Assembly (NCBI GenBank): GCA_026389845.1
Contig: JAPLHB010000222.1
Location: 62,001 to 126,000, forward strand
DNA length: 64,000 nt
Source: Chloroflexota bacterium
GTDB taxonomy: Bacteria > Chloroflexota > Anaerolineae > CG2-30-64-16
Reading direction: 5' to 3'
Positions 59,773-64,000 of this stretch are shown piece after piece (within the stretch, counting starts at the first letter, position 1; each line of letters opens with the position of its first letter). The notes below the pieces were generated by a model that had not been told where the DNA came from, made no database searches, and was given only the letters and a program-made list of their open reading frames with translations. Both the position numbers and the translations under genes were made by a program.

Positions 59773-60243
59773 GTGCCAGCTTTTGACGTCAACATCCACG
59801 GTAAAACGTACCGCGTCGAGGTGCCCGACCCGGGCGCTACGCCGCTCCAGGTCATCGTAGACGGCGAAATTTTCGAGGTCGGCATCGTCGGCACCGAAAT
59901 TGACGCCGCGCCGACGCCTGGACCGGTCGAGCCACCACGCCCGGCATCCACGCCCGCGCGGCAGCCGGCCCGATCACCGGCGCCTGCTGCCGCGGCTCCG
60001 GTGCGCCCCGCGCCCACCGGTGGCAACGGCGGCCAGGAAATCGCCGCGCCCATGCCTGGCACCATCCTCTCGATCGAAGTAACCGTGGGGCAGAGTGTCG
60101 AGATCGGTCAGGTGGTGTGCGTGCTGGAAGCCATGAAGATGAAGAACCCGATCCGGGCCACCCAGGCCGGCACGGTCACAGAGATCCTCGTCCAGCCCGG
60201 CCAGACCGTGCCGCACGGCGCTCTGCTTGCCCGGCTGGCGTAG
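59773..60243 (+). CDS. mmdC: Biotin carrier subunit
   Basis: A 156-residue protein. GTG 59773 follows AAAGGT. An N-terminal ~45-residue beta region, a Pro/Ala-rich flexible linker (about 50-85) and a biotinyl domain with VCVLEAMKMKNPI, in which the Lys between the two Met is biotinylated. It moves the carboxyl group from the MmdA-type subunit to the membrane subunit. Confidence 0.93.
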   Translation: MPAFDVNIHGKTYRVEVPDPGATPLQVIVDGEIFEVGIVGTEIDAAPTPGPVEPPRPASTPARQPARSPAPAAAAPVRPAPTGGNGGQEIAAPMPGTILSIEVTVGQSVEIGQVVCVLEAMKMKNPIRATQAGTVTEILVQPGQTVPHGALLARLA

Positions 60244-60252
60244 GGGGATGCT

Positions 60253-61398
60253 ATGCAAATCGGTTGGGACAACCTGCTAGGCTTGATCACGAGCATCACC
60301 CACTTGACCTGGGCGAACGTGCTGATGATCGCAGTGGGCGGCGCCCTGATCTACCTGGCGATCGCCAAAGAATACGAGCCGGTGCTGCTGATCCCCATCG
60401 GCACGGGCGCAATCCTGGCGAACATCCCCGGCGCGGGCATGGGCCTCGACCTGAGCGCGATCATGGCCGGCAAGCAGACCGAGGGGGTCTTCTACGCGCT
60501 CTATAAGGCCGGCATCGAGACTGAGCTATTCCCGCTGCTGCTCTTCATCGGCATCGGCGCGATGACCGACTTCGGGCCGCTGCTCTCCAACCCGCGCATG
60601 GTACTGGTGGGCGCGCCCGCACATCTCGGCATCTTCGGGGTGTTGCTGCTGGCGCTCGCCACAGGCCGCTTTACCTTGAACGAGGCGGTCTCCATCGGCG
60701 TCATCGGGACCATGGACGGGCCAACCGTCATCTTCGTGGCTTCCAAGCTGGCCCCGCACTTGTTGGCGCCCATCACCGTGTGCGCCTACGCCTACATGAG
60801 CCTGGTACCGATGATCCTGCCGCCCATCATGCGCCTGATGACAACCGAGAAAGAACGTCTGACACGCATGACCTATGTGGAGCGACAGGTGAGCAAGCGC
60901 ACCCGCGTCCTGTTCCCCATCGTCGTCACCTTGCTAACCGGCTTTCTGGCGCCGCAGGCCAGCCCGCTCATCGGCACGCTGATGTTCGGCAACCTGATGC
61001 GCGAATCGGGCGTGGTAGACCGGCTGGTAAAGAGCGCCAACAACGAAATCGCCAACATTACGACGGTCCTCCTGGGCATCACCGTTGGGGCGACGATGAT
61101 GGGTGAGTCGTTCGCCAACCTCCAAACCCTGGCCGTCTTGGTCTTGGGGATTGTGGCCTTCGCTCTGGACACTGTTGGCGGCCTGTTGTTCGGCAAGCTG
61201 ATGAACGTCATCACCCACGGAAAGTTCAACACGCTGATCGGCGCGGCCGGCATCAGCGCCTTCCCGATGGCCGCGCGCGTGGTCAATCGCGTGGGGCTGG
61301 AAAACGACTACAACAACTTCCTGCTGATGCACGCCATGGGCGCCAACGCCGCCGGCCAGGTCGCGTCGGTGATGGCGGGGGGATTGTGCTGGCGTTGA
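60253..61398 (+). CDS. mmdB: Sodium-pumping decarboxylase beta subunit, C-terminus frameshifted
   Basis: A 381-residue membrane protein with about nine to eleven helices. It has the OadB/MmdB signatures GIGAMTDFGPLLSNPR, SIGVIGTMDGPTVIF and LMHAMGANAAGQVASV. The last residues read AGGLCWR and stop; one extra G in the run of six G at 61376-61382 would give AGGIVLALMMK and stop at 61409, the usual end of the family. So there is a one-base deletion or a sequencing error. It decarboxylates carboxybiotin and exports sodium. Confidence 0.9.
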   Translation: MQIGWDNLLGLITSITHLTWANVLMIAVGGALIYLAIAKEYEPVLLIPIGTGAILANIPGAGMGLDLSAIMAGKQTEGVFYALYKAGIETELFPLLLFIGIGAMTDFGPLLSNPRMVLVGAPAHLGIFGVLLLALATGRFTLNEAVSIGVIGTMDGPTVIFVASKLAPHLLAPITVCAYAYMSLVPMILPPIMRLMTTEKERLTRMTYVERQVSKRTRVLFPIVVTLLTGFLAPQASPLIGTLMFGNLMRESGVVDRLVKSANNEIANITTVLLGITVGATMMGESFANLQTLAVLVLGIVAFALDTVGGLLFGKLMNVITHGKFNTLIGAAGISAFPMAARVVNRVGLENDYNNFLLMHAMGANAAGQVASVMAGGLCWR

Positions 61399-61411
61399 TG
61401 ATGAAGTGAGG

Positions 61412-61500
61412 CGTGGTGCGTGGTGCATGGTGCATGGTGCGTGGTGCGTGGTGCGTGGTGCGTGGTGCGTGGTGCGTGGTGCGTCCATTCGCTGATTCGC
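61412..61500. repeat. Tandem GTGGTGCGT and TTCGCTGA repeats
   Basis: GCGTGGT and GCATGGT units, then ATTCGCTG units; they run into the 5' end of the DUF2877 gene. Confidence 0.9.
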
Positions 61501-61512
61501 TGATTCGCTGAT

Positions 61513-62318
61513 TTGCTGATTTTTGCGCGCTCGATCAGCCTCCGGGCAGCCAAGACCCTCCAGCCTGGTGTGACGGGACGGGTACTGGCGAGCTTTGCGC
61601 GGGTGTGCGACCTGGTGACGGATGGTGGGGAAGTCGTGGCGTTGGTGTGGAATGGAGTCGGCAACGGCTCCCTGAACGTGGTGTTGGAGCGCGAGCCGGG
61701 CGCCGCTCTGCCAGCGGGCGCCCGGTTCGTCGTTAATGCGCTCAGACAAGTGACCGGCACTTCCCTAAGTGCCAGTCACCTCCGCGTGGATCTCGCCACG
61801 GCAGCCACGTGGGACGCGCGCCCTGATTGGGTGCATCTACGGGTGCGACGGGAGCAGATCGCGGCCGGGGCGAAGATCATCGCTCAAATCCTGACGGAGC
61901 GCGGCATCACGCTCACCAGTTGTGGTCTGCCCCAGACAGATTGCGACGCACTGAGCGCGTATCCATTTCACAATCCGCAATGCCCGGAACTACGGGGCAC
62001 GCTGTCCGCAATCCGCAATCTCATCGGCCTGGGGCCAGGCTTGACGCCCGCGGGCGACGATTGGCTGGCGGGGTGGTTGCTGGCGCTGCATTGCTGCGAA
62101 GACCTTCGAGGGCGTGCGCGGCCGCGGGCGAAGCGGACGAGAGTTGGCACGAGTTGTTGGATGCGTTGGCGAGCGAATCGGCAAATCAGCGAATCAACGA
62201 ATCAACGCGCGTCATCCTGGCGCACGGCGCGACGTCCGGCGCGGCGATGCTGATGGGGTTTACTGCGGGCATTGCTGCTTGTGAAGACAAAGCTACAGAG
62301 GAAAAAGACCCAGGCTGA
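61513..62318 (+). pseudogene. DUF2877 gene with frameshift and repeat insertions
   Basis: The first frame (to 62253) has the DUF2877 pattern: PGVTGRVLASFARVCDLVT, GNGSLNVVLE and the core GLGPGLTPAGDDWLAGWLLA. Near 62100-62130 the true frame shifts: GEADESWHELLDALASES, VILAHGATSGAAMLMGFTAG and a stop at 62318 are in another frame. An ACGTGCC-type palindrome (61748-61780, read as QVTGTSLSASHL) and AATCAGCGAATCAACG words (62170-62205) are inside. The start lies at the end of word repeats with no ribosome site (TTG 61513). Family role unknown; often near carboxylase or ureidoglycolate genes. Confidence 0.7.
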
Positions 62319-62649
62319 TCTTGATGGCGTCATCAACCCGCTGCATCACCGACTCGCTGAATTGTCCGATGCGTTCTTCGAGGCGTTCTTTGTCAATTGC
62401 CTTGATCTGGTTGAGCAACACCGAGGAGACTTGCGGAAGGCCACCGACACCAGCTTCCACGCGCACTTCGGTCGGATAAACCCGCGCCGAGAAGGTGGTG
62501 GTCAGCGGCGCGACGATGGTAGTCGGGCTGAACTGGTTGCCGATGTCGTTCTGGATGATGAGCACAGGTCGGCGCCCACCCTGCTCATGCCCCTTGATCG
62601 GGTTCAGATCGGCATAGTAAAGCTCGCCGCGGCGGCATGAGCGGGTCAT
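62293..62649 (-). CDS. mazF: MazF/PemK-type toxin
   Basis: A 118-residue mRNA interferase. It has RRGELYYADLNPIKGHEQGG, RPVLIIQNDIGN, TTIVAPLTT and VLLNQIKAIDKERL, the standard MazF/PemK pattern with the conserved Arg and the following strand. ATG 62649 overlaps the antitoxin stop. Its 3' end overlaps the convergent DUF2877 frame by 26 bases. Confidence 0.93.
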   Translation of the reverse strand: MTRSCRRGELYYADLNPIKGHEQGGRRPVLIIQNDIGNQFSPTTIVAPLTTTFSARVYPTEVRVEAGVGGLPQVSSVLLNQIKAIDKERLEERIGQFSESVMQRVDDAIKISLGLFPL

Positions 62650-62936
62650 GGTCTCTGTCCCCCTTCGTAGGGAGGCACGTGTCGCGCGACCGTCTCATAA
62701 TCGGTCGCGGCGAACTCCTCGCAGATGCGCAGGTCGCGTTCGGCGTTAACGACGTAGCCTTCCTTGAGTAATTCACGCAACTCTTGTCGGTGCTGAGCTT
62801 CGACGTACTGTTCCAGCGCCTCACGAATCAGCCGGCTGCGACTGAAGTTCAACTTGGCCGCCACGTCTTCGACCTGTGACAGCAAGCCGGGCGGGATGGT
62901 GACGATGACTCGTTGCATGGTGGTAACAGTAGACAT
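62646..62936 (-). CDS. mazE: Ribbon-helix-helix antitoxin (MazE-like)
   Basis: A 96-residue protein. The N-terminal RHH domain (RVIVTIPPGLLSQVEDVAAK, SRSRLIREALEQYV) is followed by an acidic tail that binds the toxin. ATG 62936 follows AGGAGGTGATG. A second ATG seven codons in (MQRVIVTI) is possible. First gene of the pair. Confidence 0.9.
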   Translation of the reverse strand: MSTVTTMQRVIVTIPPGLLSQVEDVAAKLNFSRSRLIREALEQYVEAQHRQELRELLKEGYVVNAERDLRICEEFAATDYETVARHVPPYEGGQRP

Positions 62937-62967
62937 ATCGGCATCACCTCCTATGAAGATGTAGTTG

Positions 62968-62997
62968 AAGTATATACCGCAGTAGCATACTTGTCAA
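62968..62997 (-). promoter_or_regulatory. mazEF promoter with overlapping inverted repeat
   Basis: Minus strand TTGACA (62992-62997), 17 bases, TATACT (62969-62974). AAGTAT (62968-62973) and ATACTT (62987-62992) form an inverted repeat across the promoter, a likely autorepression site. GTATATAC is also palindromic. Confidence 0.7.
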
Positions 62998-63001
62998 CGC
63001 G

Positions 63002-64000
63002 ATGAACTCGAACACCCACTTCATCCCCGGCCTCGAACTGGGGAAACGCTTCTACCAGGAGGCGGTCCGGCCGATCCTCGACGCCGAATACCCCGGTCTG
63101 CCCCACAGCGCCGCGCTCATCGGGCCAGGCTCCGAGACCCTCGGCTACGATACGCCGATGTCGGCCGACCACCATTGGGGGCCGCGCGTCCTGCTGTTCC
63201 TGACGCCGGAGGATTACGACCGGCAGCGCGCGGCGATCCACGAGACGCTGCGCCACCGGCTGCCTCACCGCTGCGGAGGCTACCCGACCAATTTCTCCGC
63301 GCCGAACCCTGACGACAACGGCGTACAACTGCTCCAGGCCACCGACGACGGGCCGGTAAACCACCGCGTCGAGGTGTTCACCGTGGCTGGCTTCTGGCTG
63401 GACTACCTGGGCTTCGACATTGCCCGCGACCTGGAACCGGCGGATTGGTTAACCTTCCCGGAGCAGAAGCTCCGCACGCTGACCGCGGGCGCGGTCTACC
63501 ACGACGGCATCGGCTTGCAGGCTGTGCGCGGCCGGTTCGCGTACTATCAGCGCGAGGTGTGGCTCTATCTGCTGGCAGCCGGTTGGACGCGCATCGGCCA
63601 GGAGGAGCACCTGATGGGGCGGGCGGGCTTCGTCGGCGACGAAATCGGCTCTGCGCTGATCGGGTCGCGGCTCGTGCGCGATCTGATGCGGCTCTGTTTC
63701 CTGATGGAGCGGCAGTACGCGCCCTACCCGAAGTGGTTCGGGACGGCCTTCATGCAGTTGGCCTGTGGCCCGGAGCTGGCGCCAATCCTGCGTCGCGCCC
63801 AACTGGCGGAGACCTGGCAGGAGCGGGAGCAACATCTCTGCGTGGCTTACGAGCGCGTGGCCGCGCTGCACAACCGCCTGGGCCTCACCGAGCCGCTGGC
63901 CCCAACGGTGCGCCCCTTTTGGGGCCGGCCATTCAGGGTTATCAGCGGCGAGCGGTTCGCAGAGGCGCTGCGCGCAAGCATCAGCGACCCCGCCGTGCAG
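63002..64000 (+). CDS. DUF4037 protein, 3' end beyond the window
   Basis: 333 residues visible, frame still open at 64000. ATG 63002 starts MNSNTHFIPGLELGKRFYQE. The N-terminal part resembles a nucleotidyltransferase-like fold (HSAALIGPGSETLGYDTPMS with ADHHWGPR), as in DUF4037. The middle has YHDGIGLQAVRGRFAYYQRE and WTRIGQEEHLMGRAGFVGDE. No ribosome site is visible, so a leaderless mRNA is possible. The substrate is unknown. Confidence 0.8.
   Translation, partial: MNSNTHFIPGLELGKRFYQEAVRPILDAEYPGLPHSAALIGPGSETLGYDTPMSADHHWGPRVLLFLTPEDYDRQRAAIHETLRHRLPHRCGGYPTNFSAPNPDDNGVQLLQATDDGPVNHRVEVFTVAGFWLDYLGFDIARDLEPADWLTFPEQKLRTLTAGAVYHDGIGLQAVRGRFAYYQREVWLYLLAAGWTRIGQEEHLMGRAGFVGDEIGSALIGSRLVRDLMRLCFLMERQYAPYPKWFGTAFMQLACGPELAPILRRAQLAETWQEREQHLCVAYERVAALHNRLGLTEPLAPTVRPFWGRPFRVISGERFAEALRASISDPAVQ

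Overview
The window looks like chromosomal DNA of an uncultured member of the Chloroflexota (Anaerolineae/Caldilineae type). This is inferred from overall GC richness, large secreted proteins with Thr/Pro-rich linkers that end in a YLPVML(K/R) motif, a bacterial 'large' SRP RNA with an Alu domain, a MurF-alanine racemase fusion, and a very heavy load of short interspersed repeats. No phage or replication genes and no CRISPR array were seen.

Layout. 1-5.4 kb: three paralogous secreted proteins sharing one N-terminal domain. 5.4-8.2 kb: a CruF-like and a DUF1361 membrane protein around a dense repeat region (about 30 tandem GGTGACAA octamers, then composite mobile repeats). 8.2-16.7 kb: a type I restriction-modification operon (hsdR, hsdM, hsdS) with a membrane TPR protein as fourth gene. 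17.4-27.9 kb: an EamA exporter, a very large NHL/PKD secreted protein, an ABC exporter, a secreted M14 carboxypeptidase and a secreted FnIII-like protein. 28.2-33.8 kb: a DsrE-like protein, a Gly/Ala-rich protein, a membrane-anchored protein with four helix-hairpin-helix units followed by a 39-aa membrane peptide, and a multi-pass membrane protein. 34.1-43.9 kb: a catabolic cluster with divergent promoters (PfkB kinase, serine hydrolase, GH4 glycosidase, MFS transporter, PIG-L deacetylase / amidohydrolase, URO-D-like protein, nucleoside hydrolase). 44-46.8 kb: a GT39-type membrane glycosyltransferase carrying four in-frame repeat insertions. 46.8-51 kb: an island of toxin-antitoxin genes and gene fragments lying between two copies of the same glycosyltransferase 3' end. 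51-57.5 kb: SRP RNA, an orphan Phd antitoxin, murF-alr, a stomatin/NfeD pair and two tRNA-Ser genes. 57.6-61.4 kb: a sodium-pumping acyl-CoA (methylmalonyl-CoA type) decarboxylase operon. 61.5-64 kb: a frameshifted DUF2877 gene, a MazEF-like pair and the start of a DUF4037 gene.

Two themes stand out. First, at least three unrelated families of short repeats have entered coding sequence in frame: a C/G-run element read as PPxxPPxxGG, a perfect 33-bp palindrome read as VPGTxxVPGT, and 7-9 bp tandem words. They lie at plausible protein loops in enzymes, transporters and signal regions, and the same elements occur between genes. Second, the promoters that can be read all have exactly 17 (once 18) bp between -35 and -10. 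At four or five genes the start codon lies 6-7 nt after the -10 box, so those mRNAs should be leaderless, whereas operon-internal genes carry good Shine-Dalgarno sequences.

No single complete novel system was proven. The best candidates are the HhH-repeat membrane protein with its 39-aa partner, the TPR protein attached to the R-M operon, and the protein-invading repeats.
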